Shown one piece after another: positions 55,801 to 63,952 of a stretch of DNA of 64,000 nucleotides. The DNA lies in NCBI GenBank assembly GCA_947247005.1, contig OX365952.1, positions 45,488,722 through 45,552,721 of the forward strand. Direction: 5' to 3'. A program made the translations under genes and the position numbers. This stretch comes from Spisula solida (lineage: Eukaryota; Mollusca; Bivalvia; Venerida; Mactridae). Each line of letters begins with the position of its first letter. Position 1 is the stretch's first letter. Below the pieces are notes generated by a model, which was not told where the DNA came from, made no database searches, and was given only the letters and a program-made list of their open reading frames with translations.

Positions 55801-55910
55801 GAGAGCTCATTTTGTTTCTTGTCCTTGTCCGCCTGTAACTGATTATCTATACTCTGACTTCTCTTCAGGGCATCACGTGACAGCTTCCCTACAGCTGACA
55901 ATGACAGCGT
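37629..55910 (-). CDS. Divergent heterotrimeric G-protein alpha subunit (7 exons, 3'-complete)
   Basis: G-alpha subunits are GTP-hydrolysing switches that couple membrane receptors to effectors. Seven exons join in frame into 402 residues plus stop. Motifs, numbered from the first visible residue: N-terminal helix 1-40, P-loop 42-50 (GGACCGKST), switch I RRPTLG with catalytic Arg227 and Mg-binding Thr230, switch II DVAGQ 249-253 with catalytic Gln253, guanine-binding NKFD 318-321, SCAT 371-374, C-terminal helix ending SGKLF. From P-loop Lys to switch I Arg is 179 residues against 132 in human Gi, so the helical domain is enlarged. The P-loop differs at four positions from the usual GAGESGKST. 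The pertussis-toxin cysteine is missing. No MGC-type start is visible, so the 5' end is incomplete. The subfamily cannot be assigned; a lineage-specific G-alpha is likely. Confidence 0.9.
38258..38746 (+). CDS. Unassigned open frame in a G-alpha intron, possible terminal exon
   Basis: A plus-strand frame is open for 163 codons including its stop. A good acceptor (TACTTTTCAG) ends at 38311, after which 144 residues run to TAG, with an internal Met at 38411. Composition looks protein-like, with many aromatic, Cys and charged residues (RRDCPRCPDWYWLLNDYIES at the end). I recognise no family. It is antisense to the G-alpha gene, between its last two exons, and ends 13 bp before a MITE. It could be an unknown gene's last exon, a decayed transposon or retrocopy, or chance. 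Confidence 0.35.
   Translation, partial: RLQIQDKIFQFSNVNTFQTSESCDIATLVLVQSERSVRHFYGIKYLGWTKRMNPTAFFLKSYAVENGPQKIDHNLSAAELSKYVLLIKQYNFATLIEHNTQLRSACLMGVYSIEALFKSVMMTSWRKTLKWRRSIYTREMIRRDCPRCPDWYWLLNDYIESV
38760..38996. mobile_element. Tc1/mariner-like MITE, short form, 237 bp, at a G-alpha splice donor
   Basis: Ends CAGGGTGTTAAAAAAGTTCG and complement, flanked by TA on both sides. The right TA is position +6/+7 of the donor GTAAGTA of the G-alpha guanine-motif exon. Confidence 0.92.
39004..39157 (-). CDS. G-alpha exon, guanine-specificity motif
   Basis: Residues 290-340 plus one base. The acceptor is GTATTTCAG and the donor GTAAGTA. Encodes LDKTDFLLFLNKFDLFKEKL, containing NKxD for guanine recognition. 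A MITE is inserted immediately after GTAAGTA in the following intron. Confidence 0.93.
39180..39980. repeat. About 77-bp tandem array, 9-10 degenerate copies
   Basis: Unit contains TTATACTAGCGATGTGTTTA and GATTATTAAACCATATTGTA. Spacings of clear copies are 75-80 bp, with partial and longer units at both ends. In a G-alpha intron. Confidence 0.9.
40063..41127. mobile_element. Harbinger-like non-autonomous element, 1,065 bp
   Basis: Ends TACCCCAATCACACG and CGTGCGATTGGGGTA, flanked by TAA on both sides (40060-40062, 41128-41130); a 3-bp TWA duplication is typical of PIF/Harbinger. Long inner arms are rich in CATTCCG, CATTCGAA and their complements. A separate repeat appears nested at about 40310-40555. 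Confidence 0.85.
40310..40555. repeat. Repeat nested in the Harbinger-like element
   Basis: Contains ACCAAGTTTTATAAACCTAG, TTGAGTTATGTCAGGATCC and GACTGACGACGGACGGACG; CCCCTACCAG at the left is mirrored by CCGGTAGGGG at the right. Same composite layout as the 11.8 and 61.8 kb elements. Confidence 0.65.
41589..41760. mobile_element. Pogo-like element end
   Basis: TA-flanked CAGTAAAACCTCGGTAACTC followed by degenerate TCGAGC repeats (GTCGAGTATT, ATCGAGCGTC, TCTCGAGCGC). No matching right end before the tandem array, so a fragment. Confidence 0.6.
41764..42690. repeat. 307-bp tandem array, three near-identical units
   Basis: Unit starts at 41764, 42072 and 42379. Each holds a unique-looking half (CATACGCTAGCCGTATAGTA) and a MITE family 3 core (AAAATCATTATCTTTCGAGG to ACGAATTTACGAACCCACG). 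Units differ at only a few positions. The last is followed by the family 3 right end (GATTTTACAGTA, to 42741). Confidence 0.95.
43035..43164 (-). CDS. G-alpha exon, switch II
   Basis: Residues 246-289. Encodes VIDVAGQKSQRKKWIHLFE, equivalent to FDVGGQRSERKKWIHCFE. Gly202 of Gi is Ala here, giving the Ras-like DxAGQ, and the catalytic Gln is present. The donor is GTAAGT, phase 0. Confidence 0.95.
43713..43835. repeat. Long imperfect hairpin
   Basis: GATGGGATGTG, then GTGCAATTAGTTCAGTGCTT, is mirrored across ATTATTATC by AAGTGCTGAAGTGATTGCAC and GTCCCATCC. About 45-bp arms; probably an old MITE. Confidence 0.75.
44158..44288. repeat. Two-copy direct repeat of about 65 bp
   Basis: AACCTGCCACNCGTGTTCTA and CACGTGTATACACTATAGTG, CAAGAAGGGCGCGG occur twice; the second copy lacks about 10 bp in the middle. 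Confidence 0.9.
44952..45018. repeat. Hairpin with GAAACTGATAC arms
   Basis: GAAACTGATAC, 10-bp loop, then GTATCAGTTTC, with outer arms ATTATATTTC and GAGAAATATAAT. Confidence 0.8.
45131..45276 (-). mobile_element. MITE family 5, copy 2, reversed
   Basis: Carries ACTTAAGGATAAGGACAACC and GATTTGATTGGCTGTCC, the complement of copy 1. In a G-alpha intron. Confidence 0.85.
45905..46062. repeat. Degenerate 17-20 bp minisatellite
   Basis: About eight copies of a motif near CCGGTTTTCTCAGAGT with substitutions. Ends about 30 bp from the donor of the G-alpha switch I exon. Confidence 0.8.
46091..46219 (-). CDS. G-alpha exon, switch I
   Basis: Residues 203-245 plus two bases. The acceptor is GTTTTCAG and the donor GTAAGC. 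Encodes YFCDNMNRIMSENFVPTHQD, then ILYIRRPTLGVIE. The catalytic Arg and switch I Thr are kept. Confidence 0.93.
46549..46622. repeat. Hairpin with GAATTTATTAAACTCG arms
   Basis: CATTGAATTTATTAAACTCG at the left and CGTTTAATAAATTCAATATG at the right, about 25-bp arms. Confidence 0.78.
47358..47446. repeat. Hairpin with TTTTGTCGGTGAATA arms
   Basis: TTTTGTCGGTGAATAAAACAC at the left and GTGTTATATTCACCGACAAAA at the right. Confidence 0.78.
48440..48812. repeat. About 88-bp tandem repeat, 4 copies
   Basis: Unit contains TTTTGTTACTATTTTTAGTA and ACATACGTTGATTCG; spacings 86-90 bp, last copy decayed. In a G-alpha intron, ending about 150 bp from the exon at 48959. Confidence 0.9.
48959..49257 (-). 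CDS. G-alpha exon, expanded helical domain
   Basis: Residues 104-202 plus two bases, phase 0 to phase 2. The acceptor is CTTTTTCAG and the donor GTAAGT. It encodes most of the helical domain, including CSELTKRFAILNIKCNSL and IFWNDKNFQHSYKTL, the latter matching the IKRLWKDxGVQ-type helix. Most of the extra 47 residues lie here. Confidence 0.87.
49258..51921. other. G-alpha intron, no gene recognised
   Basis: 2.7 kb between exons. At 49434-50130 a segment starts TGTAACGGGCCCCACC and includes plus-strand CCTGTAAGTATTC and CTATTGTAGGTGCG, which look like a donor and an acceptor. It could be an LTR or a small spliced noncoding unit but lacks supporting features. Confidence 0.3.
51922..52106 (-). 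CDS. G-alpha exon, P-loop and first helical-domain helix
   Basis: Residues 42-103. The acceptor is TTTCCAG and the donor GTATGT. Completes the P-loop (GACCGKSTFVKQLRIHYGDG) and runs into EEERMQYKNQV, the first helix of the helical domain. The usual Glu-Ser pair before GKS is Cys-Cys here. Confidence 0.92.
52251..52400 (+). mobile_element. MITE family 5, copy 3
   Basis: Closest to copy 1 (AATAAGGATAGCCAATCATA, TTGTCCTTATCCTTAAGTCA). In the first visible G-alpha intron. Confidence 0.87.
52401..54197. other. G-alpha intron, no gene recognised
   Basis: AT-rich sequence with short frames only; no repeat or motif identified. Confidence 0.4.
54198..54556 (+). CDS. Unassigned open frame with donor-like end
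   Basis: Plus-strand frame with an ATG at 54213, open for about 115 codons; its 3' end overlaps CAAAG/GTGAGC, a strong splice donor, just before the stop. Cys- and Arg-rich (HCCRRLCEGCAYTSD) with no family recognised. Lies antisense inside a G-alpha intron. No partner exon was found. Confidence 0.2.
54560..55540. other. G-alpha intron, no gene recognised
   Basis: Nothing recognised on either strand apart from short frames. Confidence 0.4.
55545..55748 (-). mobile_element. MITE family 1, copy G, reversed
   Basis: Reverse copy ending GGAATTCCTCAGGGGACCTA. Lies 38 bp from the donor of the first visible G-alpha exon. Confidence 0.85.
55787..55910 (-). CDS. G-alpha exon, N-terminal helix to P-loop start
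   Basis: Visible residues 1-41 plus one base. The acceptor is TTTCTTGCAG and the donor GTAAGA. Encodes TLSLSAVGKLSRDALKRSQ and ends in LSLLLLG, the strand leading into the P-loop. It begins with TLS, the residues that follow the MGC acylation signal in Gi-type subunits, so the missing upstream exon should carry the start codon. Confidence 0.88.
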
Positions 55911-56841
55911 CTGCAAGAAAGGAAATCGTAAGCAACATTTCATTGCAAATTTATGTTATTTGGTCTGGAGACGTACTGTATAATTTACTGCAGATGTATA
56001 TTTCCCGTGCACGCGGTAGTAAATGACTTATTAAACAAACGCTCGTAAACTGGTAATGGTCTGAATATAGTTACAACCGCGTGAAATTGGATGAAACGAA
56101 ATTGGTCACATGAGCCCATGCCGAGTGCCGACAAACACGCAACACTGCACTGTGTAGTTCTAAGAAACCAGTGACAATACATATATATATAAGTTCAATT
56201 GACAACTAGGCTGGACACCGTCGGGCTCAGTTCATGGAGAAAAATAACCACAAAGAAGATGACAGAGTCTCTGTCGTGACAGCGCAAGTTTAGATTGTAT
56301 TGCATTTGATAAACGCATTACATTGTTCCAATAAGTTAGACTGTCTCGTTTCGTGCAACGCTGGGATTCAAAGTCCATTTCATCCATTACTGCGCCGCGG
56401 CGTTTGCATTGCTTGCTATATGCATGCTTTATACTGTTAAGAATAGAGCGTTTTTGAGATGTTTGAACGAGTCGAGTACGCTGCCAATTATACGAGCCAT
56501 GTATGCGGAGTAATTGTTTGTAATTCATTTGAAGTGGTTTCAAACGTTTGACCGTGATTGAATAATACACCCAGGGGAAGCGCACCTACCATATTTTGTA
56601 AATGAAAAGAGATTTATAGTTAATAAATTAACTGTATAAATTTAACCAATAAAAAACATCCAAATAATTATTATACTCGGCTAGTATTTTAAATTGTTCG
56701 TTGCGCTATACACACATACTACCTCCGTCTAATTGACAGAAAAACTATATTTGCATCACTCATTGCTACTAAACATGGCGAATTGATATAATAGTGTTTT
56801 TTACATTTTGAGCTTAGTGCATTATGTATTTGGTGGAAATA
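55911..56841. other. Upstream of first visible G-alpha exon, no gene recognised
   Basis: Searched for a minus-strand ATG-GGN-TGY start followed by GT in phase 0; none found. A 117-codon minus frame at 56232-56585 has no recognised motif and no good splice signals. Confidence 0.4.
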
Positions 56842-57058
56842 AAAGCCTAGGTCCCACTAAGGAATTCCACATCGGCGATGTTCTCCCGATTTCTTCCGAT
56901 ACCACCCGATTCAGCACAATTCCTTCCGATATCACAACTGTCTCATGTCCCCGAAGCTTCCCATAGACCACGAGGAAATTGTTCCGATGTCCTGATAGCT
57001 CATTAATTTAAATCGGGAGTACATCGCCGAGGCAAAAATGTTCAGTGGTACCTAGGCA
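56842..57058 (+). mobile_element. MITE family 1, copy H
   Basis: Complete copy from AAAGCCTAGGTCCCACTAAG to TTCAGTGGTACCTAGGC. Confidence 0.88.
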
Positions 57059-58094
57059 TTACGTGCTGAGCAAGACCGTGTTGAACAACGACTTTACCAT
57101 CCCAATATTTTATGACGTTAATACGATAGTGTCGCAGACCAAATGTTATGGAATTAGTCTAAATTCGCAAGCGATTTTTAGGCAATGTAATGTATAATAT
57201 AGAGAACAAAATAAGCAATTATTTCCCTCGGATACCAATTGTACCATTAAAATTGGCGTGGTTGGCCGGAAGCGGCGTATGTTGTGCTATTTACGTAAGT
57301 TGGCGTCATGAAATCAAGTGGTTGTCCATGAGTGCCGCAGTCAAAATCTCTGTTTAAAACGTTAGAATGAATGTAACGTGCGATTTTATACACTGAACTA
57401 AACTGCATATTCTCTCAGTGTACATGACTTTTGTACATAGTCAATGACCTGGATTTCGTAGCATAGAATTCACCGAGAAATCTGAAAGTCATCGACAAAT
57501 TGGCACGTTGACCTCCGCCTACTAACGTAATTGGCATATTGTTGTGGTCAATGATTCAATTTTAGATAGCATTTATTGACCCACTATAAGCACTAAGCAC
57601 CATCTAACCAAAGATTTCAGCAATATCCGTCCTCAGTATAAATAAAGTAATCAAGTAAATATTGTAATTACTCAGTTTGGTGGGTAATCTGAGAAATGCT
57701 AGGAATCCCGATAGAATAATTGGGTTGCACGTCTAATAGGTTGATATTTATGATATTTAGCGCTCGGATCTATTTGATTTATTTACATGAACATGTATAA
57801 TTAAGAGACGATGTAATGTAAACATGTTCTAAACCACCAAAATGAATACAATTCCATGTAATTTTGGGAAAAGCCCTCGTACATGTATTTATAGCAAGAA
57901 TCCAAGGGAATCATGTTCATGTCTTTAGCAAGTAAAAATGCAAGTTTTGTTGGGCCCAATGGACATATGAACTAAGACTTGCTTAAGTCAACCTACTTTT
58001 TTGTCCCCTTGATAGTTAAAAAATAATTGCAAAGATTTTTAACACACGTTCGTGCGTTTCTGAATTTTCGTTGTCCAGCACAAGGCTGCTTTGA
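57059..58094. other. Intron or intergenic, no gene recognised
   Basis: Nothing recognised. Confidence 0.4.
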
Positions 58095-58440
58095 TTGCAA
58101 AAAATTATTACATTTTGAAAATTTATTATAAAACGTGTTGCAAGGTTATTTTCAAAGTGTTATAACACTCCCAATCCGTTTTGTAATAAGTAGTTCACTT
58201 TTAAGGAGATTTAAAAAATATTACATTTTGAAAACTTATTACAACACAGGTTGCATAGTTAATTCAAAGTGTTATGACACACACCAATCACTTTTTTAAC
58301 AGCTATACCATATTTGAAGTGATTTTGAAGATTTATTACATTTTGCAACTTTCTTACAAAACGGGTTGCAAACATTTTTCAAAGTGTAATTATGCTCTCA
58401 ATCCGTTTTGAGTACAAAATCGATATTTTGAAAAAAATCT
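58095..58440. repeat. About 115-bp tandem repeat, 3 copies
   Basis: Unit contains ATTACATTTTGAAAA, ACGTGTTGCAAGGTTA, TTTCAAAGTGTTATAACACT and CCAATCCGTTTTG; starts near 58108, 58220 and 58337. Confidence 0.85.
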
Positions 58441-58864
58441 GTCTGAAAACTACTCTTTACTTATGGAAAAGCAAGTCTTTTCAACTTCAGTTTGGTCAAC
58501 ATGACTACTTCCGATTTTAATAAAAATAGGCTCATAAGTAGCGCCTTGAGATGCATATTTAAAATCTGCATTCGTCTTTTAATTCTAAGTCAGCGATATA
58601 CATACATGTATGTTTGCACATGTATACGCCTGTGAGCGTTTGTGTCCGTTGCGTTTAGTTTTGTTCAGTCAGAATTCGTTAGACATAGAAAATTACTCTA
58701 TTCGTCAGGCTTCGTAAAATAGATTCTGAAGAGTCGAACTCCAGTAACACCAACTCCTGGCAGGGTTTACTTCCTCCCTGTTTCTGTACGGTACGCAAAA
58801 TGAGCGGGACAAAAGCTGTTTCAGATATTACCTAGACCAAGCTTCTGATTGGTTGATAAATTTA

Positions 58865-59421
58865 GTGACCGATCCATTAATACCGCACATTAGTAAATGC
58901 TTACAACTTTAACATCTTTAAAGCTATTACATTAAAGAAAATATGTACTTGCAGAGATTATGTGTAAATTTCGTTCTGATCTTAAACGAATGTTCAATGA
59001 TAAAACCCTCATCTAAGGCAGGCCCTGAATGTGACCAGCCATATTTCTAAAACGATTCTCAAACGTCGAATCCGACGAATCAAATGTTTCATTTCATTGG
59101 ACTTATCCAACAATATTCCTTCCCGAAGCAACAGGTGTACACACTTTGCGAGTTTTCTTTTCACTTAATTCACAAATTTTCCCAATTCATAATAAAGTTT
59201 TATGATTTCTGAGCTCCGGACATCTTAGAAATACTGAAATTATATGACGTCACCGATGACGTCATAACGTAATTTTTAAGGCACAATGCCAAATAGTTTT
59301 TCATTTCAGCAAAAGTTGTATTTATTATCTGTCCAACAATAGATCTACCAAATATATACGTGTAAGTAAAGAAATAGTGAAGTTATAGGAATTTACTAAT
59401 GTGCGGAATTAATGGATCACC
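58865..59421. mobile_element. Inverted-repeat element, 557 bp
   Basis: Ends GATCCATTAATACCGCACAT followed by TAGTAAAT, and ATTTACTAATGTGCGGAATT followed by AATGGATC. No clear target duplication; no transposase. Confidence 0.82.
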
Positions 59422-60711
59422 CTGTACTTCCTGTAATAGCATACCCTACCCTATCATGTTACACCCCCGCCACGTGAAACATGTGATATATTTCAATGAG
59501 AAATAACTAAATGATTTATGTTGCGTGCCATTGCCTTGGGAATAAATTCGAAAACGCGACGAAATTCATCTTCTGTTTATGTTGTTTGCATTGAATTTCA
59601 GCTGTGTCATTTATCGTAGTATCACTGTTCAAACGTTCGTCAGTAAGTTAAGTTATATTTACATCATAATATATTCTAAATGTATCTAACATTTCAAAAA
59701 TACACTTTACACTTAGCAAATGTTTGTGCACGTTTTGGTACCATATACCTTTTCTATTTATTGATATTTTTTAATGAAATGTTGCGATATTCTATCGACC
59801 AATCTACCATTAAAAAGCACCTTACAAACAAAGGCGAGTTTACATTCAGCAACATATTTGCCCTTTACACAGCTTGACAGCTTCTACCATTATTGTTATT
59901 TTATAGTGCAAAAAAGAGGTAACTTCAAGGTAAGGATTGTCGTTATTTAACCATCAGTGATGAGTGGTCGTAACATGGTTTTACTCCAATGGTAATTTTT
60001 TTAAAAAAACGGTGCCGTTTTCCTCAAAATACAATTCGAATGCAGGTTTTATATTTATTCAACTATATGGTTGACCGCGGTTAAGCCACTGCAAAGTCGT
60101 TGAATGTTGAGCTAAAGTTTTAGCAGAATGCCTGTCTATATCAGCTGCATTGACCCTTGATCTGTCATCACGTACAAGAGAACAGGTACGAAACGGATGT
60201 ATCAGGTCCCTACATAAATCCACTATTAAGCACATCCATGGGCCAGCCATGAAATAGTTGCGATCTGGTCTAGATTATGCCTGTACTGCATAAAAGCATC
60301 AATAGACGAATCCACAATATGTCAATAGATTCGGTTATTAAGTGCAGAAATAAACAAGCCAAACATCTGGGCAGAAAAAAACGGTTAAGTCAGTATTACA
60401 CTGAACGTGACACAATTTACAACTCATTGATGTTTCCAATATCAACTGTTCCTGGATTTTATCAAAACGTATAATCTTTAAATATCTACAGTATGTTGTG
60501 TACGTGCTGAACACTAGTTTGGTTAATCAGCGATACTAACTGTACCGCCTGAAACTAGATGGCTTGTGTGACAGACCGGTGACGAAGGTAATCTATAACA
60601 CAATCTTAAACAAAAAGATAATAACCAATCGGACAGAGGAGGAAGCACTTAACAGAAAAACATCCGTTGCTTTAGCTAGTGTGATGGTACAGAGCTTAAT
60701 ATATCAAATAT
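59422..60711. other. No gene recognised
   Basis: Short frames on both strands; no motif or repeat identified. Confidence 0.4.
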
Positions 60712-60929
60712 TCATTAAGGAATTATACATCGGCGATATTTTCCCGATCTTTTTTCAATACCCCCGATTCATCAAAATTCCTTCCGATATCACAAACTGC
60801 CTCATGACATCCCAAAAGCCCCCCCCCCCCCCCCCCCCCTCAGACCACGAGGAACATGTTGCCGAAGCCTTGTATATCTCATTAATTTACATCGCCTAGG
60901 CAAAAATTGCTCAGTGTGACCTAGTCTTA
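60712..60929 (+). mobile_element. MITE family 1, copy I, with expanded C-run
   Basis: Diverged copy lacking the outer left end. A run of 21 C occupies the place where other copies have a short C-rich stretch. Ends CTCAGTGTGACCTAGTCTT. Confidence 0.8.
60819..60839. repeat. Poly-C run of 21
   Basis: Homopolymer inside MITE family 1 copy I; other copies have only a few C here. Confidence 0.9.
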
Positions 60930-61778
60930 ACGGACCAAAAAATGCATAACATATTGTATACAAGACAAATTTGTGATGCAATGCATCAAAGTAGCCGCAA
61001 TTTTGTGGTTTACATGGCATGAATACTGTTATATCAAGCAACGGTGTTATAAATTATTCTAAACGACTGAAATCTCTAACGTTTCATTCAGATAGAATGA
61101 AATTGAGCGGGAAATATTCCAATATACACAGGTATTTGACATTATAAACTGGGAGTCACTGAAAAGTTACCACTTATATATATATCTGTATTTTGTATAC
61201 AATATGACCTATCCAGTATCGGTACAAAAGTTTTCTAGTGTGTGCATCTGAATATTGTTAACGTTGTGACTTCTCAGTAAGGTCAAAACATAGTTGTGTT
61301 CGGCTTTTAACACAGTGTAACGTGAATTTTAAATATAAGAGTCAATTGATAGGATGGTACCTAACTTTTCATTGAGTATAAGTAACGGTATTGTATAACA
61401 GATCTAGATCTTTTAATTTCTACTTATTGTTTAACAGCAATTTCGTTTACAAATGCATTTCTATATGGATGAGCAAAACGTTCTTATATACACATGCTGC
61501 ACGATATGAAGTAAAAACACGTAAATACATGTAGCATGCAACCCTCGCATATATACAATTACAAGCACATTATAAATCACTGAAACATTATTATGTGACC
61601 ATTCTAAATAGCTTACTGGTATTGGAAACTAGTCATCATTCCTTTGACCAATTGGATGTGCAGTGTTGCAATGTCACCAGATTATTAACATAATTCAAAA
61701 TAAATTTGAAGTACTTGATAGTTCCACATATTTATTGGATTAAAGTAAATGTAGAATACAATGAATCGGTAAAACCGA

Positions 61779-62772
61779 ATTATGCTTCCCGAAGCAAGTG
61801 TTTGTCCCAAAATTGGAAATAACTTATTACAGATACAGGTAAAAAAAGAAAATAATGTAGAATTTTGGTTCTTTGACACCGCACTTCCTCTACTATTATG
61901 TTGAGTTTCAATCAAATGCCATCAATACTGTTCAAGTGAGGGACCTGCCAAGCATTAATTTGTATGAAAAAGGGAGATAATTAAAAAACAATAAAGGTGC
62001 ACTTCTCCTGAATGAGATTAATTCACCTATAAAGTTTCAAATCAATACCTCCCATAATGAAGGAGTTATGACCTGGACAAGAAGTAAGTATAAAAGTACA
62101 AAAGGCCATAACTCCAAAAATTTACAATAAAGAGTTATGTTTCTTGTGCACCGCACTTCCTCTCAATGAGATCTATTCACATATGAAGTTTCAAATTAAT
62201 ATCTCTATTCCTGTATGAGTTCTGGCCCAGAGAAGAATTAAGTATAAAAAATTACAAAGGGAAATAACTCAAAAATATATATTGTAGGGTTATGGTTCTT
62301 TCACACTGCACTTCCTATCAATGAGGTCTATTCACCTATGAAGTTTCAAATTGATATCTCTAATACTAATTAAGTTATGGCCCGGACAAGAATGAAGTAT
62401 GAAAAAAAATAGAAAGGGGAGTAACTCAAAAAATGTGCAATCAAGAGTTATGGTTCTTGTGCACTGCACTTCCCCTCAATGAGGTCTAGTCACCGATAAA
62501 GTTTCAAATTGATATCTCTAATACTGTTTAAGTTATGGCCCGGACAAGAATGAAGTATGAAAAATTACAAAGGGGAATAACTAAAAACATATGCAATCAA
62601 GAGTTATGGTTCTTGTGCACTGCACTTCCCCTCAATGAGGTCTATTCACCTAAGAAGTTTCAAATTGATATCTCTAATACTCTTCAAGTTATGACCCGGA
62701 CAAAAGTGTGACGGATGGACAGACGGGCGGACAAAGCGGCGACTATATGCTCACCCTTCGGGGAGCATAAAA
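61779..62772. mobile_element. Composite element with TTATGCTTCCCGAAG ends and 157-bp tandem units
   Basis: The left end TTATGCTTCCCGAAG mirrors the right end CTTCGGGGAGCATAA. Between them are about five units of 155-158 bp (GCACTGCACTTCCCCTCAAT, AGTTATGGCCCGGACAAGAA), then GACGGATGGACAGACGGGCG. No protein. Confidence 0.88.
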
Positions 62773-63116
62773 AATACACAATTAGGCCCTCCTGCATTTT
62801 AAATGCGGACTTTGGATTCGATGACGGTGCAGTTACATTGTACCTAGGGTTTTTCTTCTTCACTCTCAGTCTCTGGGAGCTGAAAATATTGGCTGTCATT
62901 TTGAGGTATTTCAGCTCTACAGAGGTTAAATTTATAGCTATGCTCATTCAGGTTATTGTAAAATGGTAAACAACAAATTAGATCCTTTGGCAATCACTTA
63001 TTAAATATGTTAAAAGCTAAACATGCATTTCTAAATTATTTAGCTCTCAATAAAGCAATTAAAAATTTTAAAAGGTACAACTTTAGGTCTATTTTCATTT
63101 TAATATTTTTTTCGAA

Positions 63117-63620
63117 CTGACAAATATTCATTCATACTGACAAATATTCATTCGGACTGACAACATTTTGACCGTCGTGTGGATAAGGAAAATTATTTGC
63201 TGAACTGTCGTGCGGGTAAGGAAAATAATCGGCACAACCGACGTGCGGATAAGAAAATTAATCAGTATAATCATCGTGCAAATAAGGAAAATAATTTACG
63301 AGACTTTCGTGCGGATAAGGAAAACAATTCAATTATTGGCACAACTGTCTTGCGCATCAGGAATATAATTGGCATGACCATCATGCGCATAAGGAAAATA
63401 ATTGGTACGACTGTCGTGCGGTGGATAATGAAAATAATTGGCACGAGCATCATGCGCACAAGGAAAATAATTGGTACGACTGTCGTTCGGATAACCAAAG
63501 TAATCGGGACGACTGTCAGACGCATAAGGAAAATAATAATTGGCATGACTGTCTATCATGTGGGTAAGAAAAAAAATTGGCCCGACCATCATGCAGATAA
63601 GGAAGATAATCGACAACATA
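63117..63620. repeat. 33-bp minisatellite, about 13 copies
   Basis: Unit of the type CGTGCGGATAAGGAAAATAA plus TTGGCACGACTGT, preceded by a 23-bp duplication (CTGACAAATATTCATTC). Because 33 is a multiple of three, long frames stay open on both strands, for example RADKENN repeats on the plus strand. No start, splice or homology evidence makes it a gene. Confidence 0.92.
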
Positions 63621-63952
63621 CTGTTAAAAAGGATTTCACGAGCATATGATCAACGATGCTCATCCAAGACTGCCCAGCTCGACTGAATCAATCTAATGTC
63701 ATAAGTCTGTGATATTTATTCATTTTGGTTACTGAACTTTTATAAGATTTCAGATTTTATCATTTATTTAACAGTTTTCAATAGTGTTAAATTCGTATAG
63801 TTACAGTGTAGCACACGATGCCTCGTACTGATGTAAACAATTGGCGTGCAAAACGAAATAGCAATGCACAATAGATGCATAACATTGTTCAAAAGTTGTT
63901 TACATTTTTTAACATTTTGGGTCGAATCGGTACGAGTACGACAGTGACTTAC

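Noticed and set aside
55706..56026. 106-codon plus frame
   Set aside because: Antisense to the first visible G-alpha exon, which has splice and homology support.
56110..56120. Minus-strand ATG-GGC-TCA-TGT considered as a G-alpha acylation start
   Set aside because: The following GT leaves the wrong phase for the acceptor at 55910 and would hit a stop.
56232..56585. 117-codon minus frame upstream of G-alpha, considered as its start exon
   Set aside because: No MGC-type start, no donor in the needed phase, no G-alpha motif.
60564..60899. 111-codon plus frame with a proline run
   Set aside because: Overlaps MITE family 1 copy I; the prolines are its poly-C run.
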